Shown: piece after piece, positions 18,765 to 27,031 of the stretch
Numbering within the stretch: the stretch's first letter is position 1
How the letters are laid out: each line of letters begins with the position of its first letter
From: Spirosoma aureum
Lineage (GTDB): Bacteria; Bacteroidota; Bacteroidia; Cytophagales; Spirosomataceae
Assembly (NCBI RefSeq): GCF_011604685.1
Contig: NZ_CP050063.1
Coordinates: 3,742,501 to 3,806,500 of the forward strand
Direction of reading: 5' to 3'
DNA length: 64,000 bases
Made by a program: the position numbers and the translations under genes
The notes under the pieces: generated by a model
What the model was told of the DNA's origin: nothing
What the model saw: only the letters and a program-made list of their open reading frames with translations
Databases searched by the model: none

Positions 18765-19772
18765 TCAAGCAAGGGTTGGCTTATAATTTTTATCATATTT
18801 TTCATTTCGGCGGACTACAGCATAGACCCGATGAATGAGCTTATTGCGGACAGCGTTTAAAATTAGCATTCGATTTTTGCCTTGGGCTACTTTCCGCTGA
18901 TAATAAAGTTGCAATTCACCCTTACTTTTAACCGCCGCCATAGAGGCCAGATGTAATAAAGTTTTCAATGATTTACGAGCGTGGTGATTGACTCGAGTAC
19001 GTCCCCGAACACTACTTCCCGAACGATGTTCAAAAGGAGCTACACCGGCATGGCAAGCTAGCTTCTTCGGTTCAGTAATTGTCTTGAATTCGTCAGTGGC
19101 AATGATTATCTCAGTAGCAACGATAGTGCCCACTCCAGGCACGGATGTAAGAAGGCTAAAAAGAGTTTTCAACTCAGCGTCATTCTGTATCAGACTTTTA
19201 AGGCTAGCTTCCACTTGCTCAAGATCCTTTTTTAGTGCCTTGAGCGAGTCACCACAGTGCCCTTTTAATTGGTGCGGAAGCGCCCGATCACCGAAACGTT
19301 TTTGCTCCGTCAAGGGAACCGCTAGTTGATTAATAACTGATTGCAAACGATGACGAAGTTGGCTCAACTCAGTTAATTGCTTTAAAACAGAACGAGTCGG
19401 TTGCCAGATGCGTAAACGATCTCGGAACCGATACGCGTACTCAGCAATGCGAACTGCATCAATGGCATCTGACTTACCCCGTTGTAAACCACCAGCTTGT
19501 TTAATCTGAATGGATGCTTCCAACCACAAACGAAAGCCTTCCTGATAAAATACTTCTAACACATGGGCATTGTAAATACCCGTATGTTCCAGACAGCAAA
19601 TACTGGTGGCTAAAGCAAACTGAGGTAAAGCCACTAACTGTTTGACGGCCTTGGAAACTGCCTTCGGTGAATTGTCAGATTGAAATTGACCGACTAAGCC
19701 GGTAGGTGTGTAAATAGCCCAATCAAGCGTGTTCTTTGATACGTCAATACCAATGAAATAGTGAAATTGCAT
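18765..19772 (-). CDS. IS110-family transposase/recombinase C (intact)
   Basis: A 335-residue complete protein. The N-terminal RuvC-like DEDD domain has FIGIDVSKNTLDWAIY, CCLEHTGIYN and GKSDAIDAVRIAEYAY. The C-terminal transposase_20 domain has VPGVGTIVATEIIIATDEFK and HAGVAPFEHRSGSSVRGR. No insert is seen in the ORF, in contrast to elements A and B. It is the best candidate for an active recombinase in this cluster. Confidence 0.92.
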   Translation of the reverse strand: MQFHYFIGIDVSKNTLDWAIYTPTGLVGQFQSDNSPKAVSKAVKQLVALPQFALATSICCLEHTGIYNAHVLEVFYQEGFRLWLEASIQIKQAGGLQRGKSDAIDAVRIAEYAYRFRDRLRIWQPTRSVLKQLTELSQLRHRLQSVINQLAVPLTEQKRFGDRALPHQLKGHCGDSLKALKKDLEQVEASLKSLIQNDAELKTLFSLLTSVPGVGTIVATEIIIATDEFKTITEPKKLACHAGVAPFEHRSGSSVRGRTRVNHHARKSLKTLLHLASMAAVKSKGELQLYYQRKVAQGKNRMLILNAVRNKLIHRVYAVVRRNEKYDKNYKPTLA

Positions 19773-19779
19773 AAGCTCT

Positions 19780-20015
19780 GTTATTTAAGGGTGAAGCAAT
19801 GGACTTGTCCCTATTCTCAATACCTTACTAAGGGTCGGACGGCCGATGCCGCCTGGTGTCCCACATTTCTATTCGAGTCGGGGGCAAGAAGACAGGGCGG
19901 GTCGTAAATCGGACCATAGGCCGCTAACCTTGCCGCTGCGATAGGGTAGCCCGCTCTGTTTATCATTCCTGTAAGCTACCCAATCTTGGAATCTTACTGG
20001 CCTACAAACCTAAAG
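19780..20015 (-). ncRNA. candidate bridge RNA of IS110 element C
   Basis: The leader of element C contains GGGTAGC/GCTACCC arms that can form a stem-loop. It also has a 10-nt stretch, GGTCCGATTT on the minus strand (19,906-19,915), which equals the plus-strand sequence of the element's far end (18,748-18,757) and so is complementary to it in the element's own sense. I found no convincing match to the target, so function is inferred from family and position. A GC-rich insert lies inside the leader (19,835-19,850). Confidence 0.45.
19835..19850 (-). repeat. GC-rich 16-bp hairpin insert (IS110-C leader)
   Basis: On the minus strand it reads ggca-TCGG-CCGT-CCGA: prefix, arm, loop, complementary arm. 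It lies in the non-coding leader and not in the transposase. Confidence 0.55.
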
Positions 20016-20194
20016 GCCGTTGCGGTGATCTGCTCTTTGACCAATGGGTCACGGGCTTTGTAGGTGTAAGTTTGAACAAAGGTTCGACAATTAATTAATC
20101 AATAAATAATTACTGAATAACTGTGAATAAATATTGATATTCAATAAATAATAGTTTCTTTTGCATGATTTATCAGGTCAAACTATTCAGGCAC

Positions 20195-20866
20195 ATGGAA
20201 AAGAATTCTGCATCCTGGGTATTCCCAGTGGTAAAGGGACTTGTTAGTTTCTTCTATTATTTTCTGGTGGTTGCTCTTCTCATTTTTATCCTGGCCTGCT
20301 TATTGAAGGTGCAGGGAACGCAACTGAAAAATTTTACCTTCCAGACCAAGTATGTTACCCTGGGTAAAGAGCCTGCCGGTTATGTATCCGTCCCAGTAGC
20401 CTGGGGCTCCGACGATACCAAAACAGTAACTGAATCAGGACAACCGCCTATTTTTCTACAGCAAAAACGGGGACAGTTACAGGTGCCACTCCTTTCCAAA
20501 CCGGGCATCCTGGTAATGCTACTGGGCTTCGTTGGCTTAATCACAACGGTCTGGACATTTGGGTTACTTCGACAGATTTTTATCACAGTGCAAACCCAAT
20601 CTCCTTTTCAGGCTGCGAATGCCAGGCGTATTACGACCATGGGATTTTTGTTTCTTGGGCAAACACTGGTAGAAGTGGCCCTCAAACTGGCTCTCGTGTT
20701 CCAGACCAGGCCTTTTATAAAACAACTGCCATCAAATTATCAGGATCACATCAGTGTTGACATGAACCTGGATGGCCCCTGGTTACTGGGATTAATCTTA
20801 TTAGCTTTAGCCCAGATCTACCGGCGAGGCATTGCGTTTCAACTTGAAAGCGAATTAACGGTCTAA
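20195..20866 (+). CDS. DUF2975 family membrane protein
   Basis: A 223-residue protein from ATG 20,195 (MEKNSASWVF); an in-frame ATG at 20,165 is possible. Four hydrophobic segments are visible: about residues 13-35, a large outer loop, then GILVMLLGFVGLITTVWTFG, FLFLGQTLVEVALKLALVF and WLLGLILLALAQIY. The layout and the RRGIAFQLESELTV end fit DUF2975. The next gene starts 4 bp later and encodes a YozG-type Xre regulator, a pairing common for this family. Function is unknown. Confidence 0.85.
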   Translation: MEKNSASWVFPVVKGLVSFFYYFLVVALLIFILACLLKVQGTQLKNFTFQTKYVTLGKEPAGYVSVPVAWGSDDTKTVTESGQPPIFLQQKRGQLQVPLLSKPGILVMLLGFVGLITTVWTFGLLRQIFITVQTQSPFQAANARRITTMGFLFLGQTLVEVALKLALVFQTRPFIKQLPSNYQDHISVDMNLDGPWLLGLILLALAQIYRRGIAFQLESELTV

Positions 20867-20870
20867 TTGT

Positions 20871-21122
20871 ATGGCAATTATTGTCAATCTGGATGTCATG
20901 TTGGCCAGACGAAAGATGTCCCTTTCTGAATTAGCCCAGAAAGTGGATTTAACCCTGGCCAATCTATCCATTTTAAAAACGGGCAAAGCCCGAGCGATCC
21001 GCTTCAGTACCCTGGACGCAATTTGCCAGGCGCTTGATTGTAAACCAGGAGATATTCTGGATTATACAGCTGACGACCATGCTTCACCTGTATCGACGAC
21101 TACTGAACTCAATCCGTATTAG
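20871..21122 (+). CDS. Xre/YozG-type helix-turn-helix regulator
   Basis: An 83-residue protein that is almost entirely one Cro/C1-type helix-turn-helix: NLDVMLARRKMSLSELAQKV, LTLANLSILKTGKARAIRFS, TLDAICQALDCKPGDILDY. It lies 4 bp after the DUF2975 gene and is surely co-transcribed. Such pairs are thought to act together as membrane-linked regulators, but the signal is unknown. Confidence 0.92.
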   Translation: MAIIVNLDVMLARRKMSLSELAQKVDLTLANLSILKTGKARAIRFSTLDAICQALDCKPGDILDYTADDHASPVSTTTELNPY

Positions 21123-21181
21123 GTTTTAGAGAGGGGGCTATGAAAAACCAACTCCAGTGTTAAACGTTACTCGGATTTTTC

Positions 21182-21724
21182 TTAATGACTCAGTCTGCTA
21201 ATCAGTCGATTTAATTTATCCCTGGACCGCTTAAGACGCATTTTGATGGCACTTTCAGCTATATTAAGCTGCTGGCTAATCTGGTTGATGGACAGTCCAT
21301 GTTCATACTTAAGGCGCAGAAGGGTGGCTTCCTGAGCAGGAAGGTCTTCCATTAATTGGTCGAGGGCCTGTAATTGAACTTCATCCGAAACAACTACTTC
21401 TTCCGCTAATTCCATTCCTTCCGGAAGTTCCTGCAGACTCATCCGTTTACCGATCCGAATTTGATCCAGACAGTAATTATGTGCTATCGAGTAAAGCCAG
21501 GTCGACGGAGCCGATTTCTGTTTGAATGTATCTAATTTGTTAAAAACCCGCATAAAGATCTCCTGGGTAAAATCCTGAGCGGCATCACTATCTCTGGTCA
21601 TCGAGAGGCATTTCTGAAAGACCTTCTCAGCATATTGCCTGTAGAGCGTTTCAAAGTCGTCTTTTACCCATGTATTCTGTTGTCTCTTTTGATTCGGCTT
21701 TTGGCCTTTAAACAGATTAGGCAT
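21182..21724 (-). CDS. ECF-type RNA polymerase sigma factor
   Basis: A 180-residue sigma-70 family protein. Region 2 is visible as DAAQDFTQEIFMRVFNKLDTF and SAPSTWLYSIAHNYCLDQIR. Region 4 is EATLLRLKYEHGLSINQISQ followed by LNIAESAIKMRLKRSRDKL. No anti-sigma gene lies next to it. It converges on the Xre gene. Confidence 0.93.
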   Translation of the reverse strand: MPNLFKGQKPNQKRQQNTWVKDDFETLYRQYAEKVFQKCLSMTRDSDAAQDFTQEIFMRVFNKLDTFKQKSAPSTWLYSIAHNYCLDQIRIGKRMSLQELPEGMELAEEVVVSDEVQLQALDQLMEDLPAQEATLLRLKYEHGLSINQISQQLNIAESAIKMRLKRSRDKLNRLISRLSH

Positions 21725-22002
21725 ACAAATAATGGGATTTTAGGTCAAAAACAGTAACAAAATTAGGATTATAACCGGAACTACATGATTTAGTTACGTT
21801 AAGGTCGGTATGGCTTTAGATTTTAAGTGCCTGAAAAATAAAGCTTACTTATCGGTTAGTTTTGTTTTATGTGTCTAAAAGACACAAAAGCAGGGCCAAT
21901 TATTAAAAAAATTAATTAACTTTTAATCCGCAGTACCTGATTTTTCAGAACGCTTATTTATTATATGGTAGGTTAGCCCTTTGACTACCTAAACATATGC
22001 GC

Positions 22003-22848
22003 TGTGGCAGACTCGAATACCTTTGTCGGCTATCAGGCGGCTACAAAACGACCACGGGTAAAGGCAATACATTCTTTAGTACTACCTCCCCGGCAAGGGC
22101 AATACCACAGGCAGCCATAACACGTTCGTCGGTAATGGAGCGGGACAGCCAATAGCGGCTCCGACGACAACGTCTACATTGGCTTTAATACCGGCAACCA
22201 TGACAGTTGTTCACGCAATACTTTTCTAGGTGCCTGTGCCATCGCTCAAAACCTCATCGACGCTACGGCAATTGGAACAGGGGCTATCGTGGCCATCAGC
22301 GATGCTCTCATCTGAGGTACTCAAGCCAGTGTCGGTATTGGCACCTCAGCCCCAACTGCCCGACTTGAAGTCAACAGCGGAGCGGATAACGAATCGGGTG
22401 TTCGCCTGAGCAGACTCACAGCCAATAGCCCCATTCAACTAGCAACAACCGACAAGCTATTGACCGTCGATGCAACTGGTAATTTGGTCCTAACCTCAGC
22501 CGGGCGTTACTCGGTTCGAAGTGTGTCGGACTGGTCCGATAAGGTAATTATGTTGAGCTACCAACTGCGTTCGCTAACTGTGGTCGATAATACATTCAGA
22601 TCAATCACCACTTGCCGGGTATTCCCTTAGCAGCTGAGGTTGTAAAGCAGGGCATTGATGCGGCTAAGATGGATGCCAAATTGCTGGTGAAGGTTGAGGG
22701 GCTGACCCTGTATAGATATTTAGTTAGAGAAGCAGTTGGCCCAAGAGAAACAGATGCAAGCAAGCTGTCAATCAAAGGCAACAAACGAAAATCGACCAAT
22801 TGGAACGATTGGTCGAGCAATTGCTCGAGAAGAAATAAATGACTATTC
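22003..22848 (+). pseudogene. decayed tail-fibre-domain / surface-repeat protein
   Basis: Pieces in several frames follow the order of Cytophagales tail-fibre-type surface proteins. NTFVGYQA-type repeats are followed by NTTGSHNTFVGNGAGQ and NSGSDDNVYIGFNTGN. Then come SVGIGTSAPTARLEV, ESGVRLSRLTANSP and a closing chaperone-like end (DWSDKV, YQLRSLTVVD, NHHLPGIPLAAEVVKQGID, KMDAKLLVKVEGLTLY). At least three frameshifts and a stop inactivate it. No GC-rich insert is seen here, so the decay is ordinary. Confidence 0.7.
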
Positions 22849-22871
22849 GCTATCAATAGTAACATGAAACA

Positions 22872-22893
22872 CCCGGTCTCAGGCTGAGCCGGG
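22872..22893 (+). terminator. hairpin after the tail-fibre pseudogene
   Basis: CCCGGTCTCAG and CTGAGCCGGG form a near-perfect stem with a one-base loop. The following T-run is weak. Confidence 0.5.
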
Positions 22894-22999
22894 CGCTTTG
22901 ATTTGGTAGGCTATGCCAATACGATACTTTATGAAAGGCTACTTTGAACTCCCGTTGTAGTAGCTTCTTCATGCTCAATAATCTCATGTCATCAAGCCT

Positions 23000-23683
23000 T
23001 TACAATCGACAGCCCAGGCTTACTGACAACTGTTGACCTTTTGTGGCTGATCCATCGGTATAGATCGTCTGTAAACCTTGATGATAAATAACATCGAGCG
23101 TGACCGGTCCAACATGAATACCACCACCGCCAAGACCATTGTAAGTTGAGCGACGCAGGGAAGTACCTCCGAGGGAATTGGGCGGATAATCCGCCGAGAT
23201 TAAGGTCGTGACCTCAGCACCAACCTGGAGGTGTATACCAACTTTTTTCCCAAAACGAAGACCCAGATAAGTTGGAAAGACGAGTAGATTTTGCTTAATC
23301 TCGTCATAATCCGGCCCAGCGGGCGGTATACTTGTGGAGAGTGAGTTGGGTAGTGATCTATACGGAGTCGTTATGTTTCGATATTCTACCCCCAGTTGCC
23401 AGAACAACGTTCCACCTGTACGGCCGTAGACACCTGCTTGCCAACCTGAGAGATTTGTTTCACTAATGGTTGGATTGGTTTGGGTCCTATTTAAGCTACC
23501 ATACAAACCAAAATAACCCGTATTCCACTGTCTTGGCGGTTTAGGAGCCGTGGTTTGCAGTTCCCGATAGCTGATGGCTCCTGTCACCATATGGGTGGGA
23601 TTATTCCAGCCATAGGCAGGTAGAAAAAAACCTTCTAGAAGCAATAGGCAAATAACGGAGGTAACGACAACCAGGCGGATCAT
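23000..23683 (-). CDS. outer-membrane beta-barrel-like protein, unknown
   Basis: A 227-residue protein if it starts at ATG 23,683 (MIRLVVVTSVICLLLLEGFF), which gives a proper signal peptide; the frame is open 29 codons further. The body alternates hydrophobic and polar residues with many Gly/Tyr (NTGYFGLYGSLNRTQ, AGVYGRTGGTLFWQLGVEYR, YLGLRFGKKVGIHLQVGAEV) and ends in QLSVSLGCRL, resembling PorT-like barrels. A role in the outer membrane is inferred; no partner gene is adjacent. Confidence 0.7.
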   Translation of the reverse strand: MIRLVVVTSVICLLLLEGFFLPAYGWNNPTHMVTGAISYRELQTTAPKPPRQWNTGYFGLYGSLNRTQTNPTISETNLSGWQAGVYGRTGGTLFWQLGVEYRNITTPYRSLPNSLSTSIPPAGPDYDEIKQNLLVFPTYLGLRFGKKVGIHLQVGAEVTTLISADYPPNSLGGTSLRRSTYNGLGGGGIHVGPVTLDVIYHQGLQTIYTDGSATKGQQLSVSLGCRL

Positions 23684-24055
23684 GAGTGAGTATGATTGGG
23701 ACTTGCAAGGTAAACTCTGTAGGATACCTATGCAACCCCGAATCGACGGAATGGCTTTGCTGATCTCCAAAGGTTAGTATTTTTCAATAGTCATCAGGTA
23801 TTTGGGAAGTTCTTTTTTTACAGTGGGTTGCATTCGGTAAAATTGTTTTATAGGTGGATTGGCTACGGCAAAAGCCAACTACCTGTTATATAGTTACGCA
23901 GGTGTGGCTATTTACCCTCGTTTCTAGTCTCAAATAACAAATTTAAGGTAGCATTTAGGCGCTAACCAGCTTTTGCAAAAGTCACCACTTATATAAAAGA
24001 TTGTAGAACATTCCTAAGATTAAACGATTTAACAATAATCTAAACACTTAACGGG
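23684..24055. other. intergenic region, divergent promoters
   Basis: No gene is seen. The region is AT-rich and must hold the promoters of the flanking divergent genes. Confidence 0.5.
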
Positions 24056-24535
24056 ATGAAAAAGCAACTTATCATTTTGGGAATTACCCTATGTACAGCT
24101 TGCCAACGCGATGCGCCAACTAGTCAGCCGGTATTAGCCCTCGATGCAGCTACAGTAATAGCGGGTACTTACAGGGCTAACCTGGTCCGTATTCCCGACG
24201 TAAAGTCCTATCCCATTAATGGGAAGACGATAATGTTTCAGATAGAACGAATATCGCCTGACTCAGTACGAGTTAAAGTGCAAGCACCTGCCAACGGCAT
24301 TTATTCGCCTGCCAGAGATACTACCTACAACAAAGTTTATGTACTGACAAAGCCACAAGGCTACTATTTGACATTGGAAACAGACACAACCCAGCCAAAT
24401 AATCAGTTGGGAAGCGAACTGGTTATTGCACCACCTGTTCCACCAACTACCTCACCGAATTGGGCTTCCTATGTATTTCTGCCTCCGGGTTATAAATTAG
24501 GTCGTGTAGCAGCTGAGTTTATTAAAGTCAATTAG
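24056..24535 (+). CDS. small lipoprotein-like secreted protein, unknown
   Basis: A 159-residue protein with a short signal peptide ending LCTAC (Cys16), a slightly unusual lipobox, then a polar mature part with a YRANLVRIPDVKSYP segment and RDTTYNKVYVLTKPQGYYLT. The composition suggests a small beta-sandwich. No family was recognised. Confidence 0.7.
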   Translation: MKKQLIILGITLCTACQRDAPTSQPVLALDAATVIAGTYRANLVRIPDVKSYPINGKTIMFQIERISPDSVRVKVQAPANGIYSPARDTTYNKVYVLTKPQGYYLTLETDTTQPNNQLGSELVIAPPVPPTTSPNWASYVFLPPGYKLGRVAAEFIKVN

Positions 24536-24603
24536 CATTGATCAAAGACTATTGAACAGCTCAAACTCAGTTAGCTTCTTTAGATAATTTCTTTACATAA
24601 TCG

Positions 24604-24734
24604 GAGTGGCTGTTGCAAAAATCTATCATCGCAACACATAACTCTGTGAGTAGGCTATTTTTATCATTCAAAAGCCAAAACTAGATGATTTGTTTGGCAG
24701 TCCAGCCTCATGCCGGACTTTTGCAACAGCCACT
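24604..24734. repeat. 131-bp MITE-like element with 19-20-bp inverted ends
   Basis: AGTGGCTGTTGCAAAAATC (24,604-24,622) and its near-complement ending CAACAGCCACT at 24,734 match at 17 of 19 positions. The interior has no coding sequence. Ends of the GGCTGTTGCAAAA type are typical of insertion sequences, so this looks like a non-autonomous derivative. Confidence 0.65.
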
Positions 24735-25302
24735 GACCTTAACCAGGCATAGAGTGAGGGTGCAAAAAACCAGATGCACAATTCCGATGGGTTCGAATCG
24801 GCAGTCCTCTGCATCGCTCGTGAAAGCCATAGCCTCGGGGATTGCTCAGAAGTGGGCTTTTATGACCATCCAATGTGTTTTTGGCCCCATATTTTCACAG
24901 CTCTGATTAGAAGCCTTTTAACAACTTGGTGTGATATCGGAAAGCCTAATCAATATCATTTATTATAACGAGAGGCTATGCCAAGAGGGATTATCAGATC
25001 TAGTTCACACCAAGTACTCGGTCCAGTAGATAATCGCATCAGGTTCCTGGTGGTCGATGAGCAGGTAACAATTAATGCTCTAAATCATCCCGATTTGAAG
25101 AAATGGGTAGATACTTCAGCTTTTGAAACTAACCGTCTCTACTCTCCTACTTTGCCAGCGTGCAGCAAGAACCTACGTAATGATCATCACTATGTCCTGC
25201 TAGCAATTTGGTATCTTATGATGTTCCTATAGATCTAGTTGTGGGACGCTTCTAAATGAAAATAGCCCCGAGTTGGGGCTATGTGTTTGGCTGAGATGTT
25301 GG
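24735..25302. other. region without a convincing gene
   Basis: Two small open frames (24,774-24,968; 24,978-25,232) lack recognisable domains and start signals. They may be remnants carried with the MITE-like repeat. A terminator for the next minus-strand gene lies at 25,261-25,281. Confidence 0.4.
25261..25281 (-). terminator. rho-independent terminator
   Basis: ATAGCCCC and GGGGCTAT form an 8-bp stem with a 5-nt loop, followed on the minus strand by a T-rich tract. It closes the glycine-rich gene pair. Confidence 0.75.
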
Positions 25303-25620
25303 TTAGCCGGAGACTCGATTGCCAAGTGCGATTAGTCCACCACCTACCAGGCCGTTTCCAACTGCACCACCGCCACCATAAAGGCTATCACTTTTAACGA
25401 GGCCGTTACCTATAAATCCGACTGGACGAGCGCCTTGAATACCGATAAGCCCAGCACCGCTGACACCCACAGGGCCAGAACCCTGAATATCAACTGATCT
25501 CGAGCCATCTAGCTCGCCTGAGCCGTTTTTCACGTATTTAATTATCCCATAGACTGCCACAGCAAGAAGGGATGCAGCGCCAAAAACAATGCCAATAGTA
25601 GTGGTCGTTTTTTTATTCAT
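25303..25620 (-). CDS. glycine-rich membrane-anchored small protein
   Basis: A 105-residue protein from ATG 25,620 (MNKKTTTTIGIVFGAASLLA). One membrane helix (residues 8-27) is followed by KYVKNGSGELDG and a Gly/Val/Ile-rich tail of imperfect repeats (DIQGSGPVGVSGAGLIGIQG, GNGLVKSDSL, GNGLVGGGLIALGN). No family is known to me. It is 13 bp downstream of another Gly-rich secreted protein gene, so they probably form one unit. The function could be structural (adhesive or fibre-forming) or bacteriocin-like; neither is supported beyond composition. Confidence 0.6.
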   Translation of the reverse strand: MNKKTTTTIGIVFGAASLLAVAVYGIIKYVKNGSGELDGSRSVDIQGSGPVGVSGAGLIGIQGARPVGFIGNGLVKSDSLYGGGGAVGNGLVGGGLIALGNRVSG

Positions 25621-25633
25621 AACGTCTTGTTTT

Positions 25634-25921
25634 TTAGTTTTTAACACCATGCTTTTCAAAACCGGCACAAACGATTCCATGACCCACACGATCGCCATCG
25701 GCAAAGCCTCTTTCGAAGCCTCCGCTCAAGGAGTTCCCGGTACCGTGCCCACCCATTAAATACATTTCTGGCCGAACACCCTCACCTCCGGTAATGTTGC
25801 GCGTCCCGCTTTGTTCAGATTTTCCCTTTGTTACTGAGCCTCCAGAGAAGACATGCGCACCACTTCCGCCGAGGGAAACTAGTAAGGCAAATACTAAAAC
25901 AGACGTGAGTTTGTTAATCAT
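25634..25921 (-). CDS. glycine-rich secreted small protein
   Basis: A 95-residue protein from ATG 25,921 with a clear signal peptide (MINKLTSVLVFALLVSLGGS) and a mature part rich in Gly, Ser and charged residues (HVFSGGSVTKGKSEQSG, NITGGEGVRPEMYLMGGHG). It is first of the two-gene Gly-rich unit. The longer ORF start at 25,987 gives a poorer N-terminus. Family unknown. Confidence 0.6.
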   Translation of the reverse strand: MINKLTSVLVFALLVSLGGSGAHVFSGGSVTKGKSEQSGTRNITGGEGVRPEMYLMGGHGTGNSLSGGFERGFADGDRVGHGIVCAGFEKHGVKN

Positions 25922-26307
25922 GGTGCTTGAAATATATCTACATAATTTATACGCACGAACGGGCAAAAAGTTTACTGGTAAATGCAAAAAAATAAAGATT
26001 TCTCTGAATATAACTATCCCTATATGATCAAATCTTTATTATAATGACCAGATAAGGCGATCCTAACTAATGAAGGAGAGAAAATGAAACCTCTTTTATC
26101 CGCTGATTTAAGGTAATAAATGTAAAGAAAGTGGGTAATTGGCAAATGCATCAATAAGCCTTGTAGCGAGCAGGAATCTGGTTGGTTATCAGCGAACCCG
26201 TTCCTGCTTTCGGCTGGCATTAAAGGGTGAGAAAAGTGTATAAGGCAATCTGGCATGTTTTAGATAAACTATATATATTTAACTATTATTTTATCCAGAA
26301 CACACCG

Positions 26308-26654
26308 ATGCCGTCTCTTAAAATTCTTACCCAACACCAAGGTGAGCCAGTCTGGCTGCAAGGCGATCGCAGCTATACCTGGCTGTATTTCGATAATAGG
26401 ACTTAACAGTTGTTTGCGCTCAGCCTGAGCAAATTTCTTGCCCGATTCCCCTATTTAGTCAGAACCCACAAACAGGCTGCCATTAATCCCCGATGCGTTC
26501 TAAACTAGCACTTGGCAGATTGGCGCCATGCATGCGTCTGGGTTGGGTTGGCTTGTCCCGCTACGCCCAACAAAAACCCGTGGCACGTCGGAGGGTAAAA
26601 GCTCTGGTCAACTTACAGCCAATCAGCACCGACAGCCTTTGCACTAGCCGCTAG
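26308..26654 (+). pseudogene. LytTR DNA-binding domain remnant
   Basis: From ATG 26,308 the frame reads LQGDRSYTWLYFDNRT, then a stop, LFALSLSKFLARFPYLVRTH and KQAAINPRC, another stop, then DWRHACVWVG. A frameshift leads to KPVARRRVKALVNLQPIS and a stop at 26,652. The order (E/G-xYTWLYF, S-L-xxFLARFP, F-x-RxHK-xx-INP, R-RRK) is that of LytTR output domains. No receiver domain is present and two stops break it. Confidence 0.6.
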
Positions 26655-26866
26655 GCACAAATCCGAACCCGTGCCAGCAGGATATCCGAGCGCTTAAACT
26701 GGCGCTTCATTTCGGTATACACGTACTCGATGGCTTCATCCGGGTCAGGCGCTGCTACGGATAGATCTTCATCAGTTCGAAGACACGTTTTAGCCGGGTC
26801 CATGACGTCAAACATTACCCGAATGATGTGTTTGGTAGAGCGGGATTGTTTCTGGCTGGTTGTCAT
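26651..26866 (-). CDS. hypothetical 71-aa protein
   Basis: It starts at ATG 26,866 (MTTSQKQSRSTKHIIRVMFD) and ends at 26,651. The sequence is soluble and charged, with a VMFDVMDPAKTCLRTDEDLS segment and EYVYTEMKRQFKRSDILLA at the end. No family recognised. It lies divergent from umuD across a region holding an inverted repeat and might be SOS-linked; this is inference from position only. Confidence 0.5.
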   Translation of the reverse strand: MTTSQKQSRSTKHIIRVMFDVMDPAKTCLRTDEDLSVAAPDPDEAIEYVYTEMKRQFKRSDILLARVRICA

Positions 26867-26968
26867 ATATATAATCGATAAGCCGGATAAAAAAGACCCA
26901 GCCAGGCCAGGTCTTTTCCGATTACTTGTTGCAAACCGCCCCTGAACCACCAAAGGCGATGCCCAAAG

Positions 26969-26995
26969 ATACAAATCTATATGCGCTATTTGTAT
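26969..26995. promoter_or_regulatory. candidate operator upstream of umuDC
   Basis: ATACAAAT (26,969-26,976) and ATTTGTAT (26,988-26,995) form a perfect 8-bp inverted repeat with an 11-bp spacer, about 40-50 bp before umuD. An SOS-type or self-acting repressor site is plausible. Confidence 0.5.
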
Positions 26996-27031
26996 TATAT
27001 ATAATAAAATAATATCATAGCAGCAATTTCA

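Larger units (their letters stand above)
18746..20021 (-). mobile_element. IS110-family element C
   Basis: It lies within the last visible codons of the same orfA (…VLKK). The left boundary near 18,746 is set by similarity to element B's end (GGTCCGATTTCTATGG). The right boundary near 20,021 is set by the shared CTAAAGGCCGNNGC terminus. About 1.28 kb. The sequence after 20,022 is not clearly the rest of the IS3-type element. Confidence 0.7.
15641..20022 (+). mobile_element. IS3-type element remnant split by three nested IS110-family elements
   Basis: A left terminal sequence at 15,641 (TGTACGTCGTCAA, then GTGGACAAA) leads to an orfA start at 15,738. The orfA then appears in four pieces: 15,738-15,862, 17,154-17,282, 18,591-18,745 and possibly a few bases after 20,022. 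Joined, they read in frame from SNSTKKSPPNRSKTA through GQTRRQYTAEEKIRIVLEG and SKEFLEAGKKRLAGDTTRE to ENRVLKK. Three different IS110-type elements fill the gaps. No orfB and no right end are visible, so the host IS is also deleted at its 3' side. Confidence 0.8.

Noticed and set aside
22003..22848. GC-rich inserts as the cause of decay in the tail-fibre pseudogene
   Set aside because: The frame breaks here do not contain the arm-loop-arm unit; they look like ordinary small indels.
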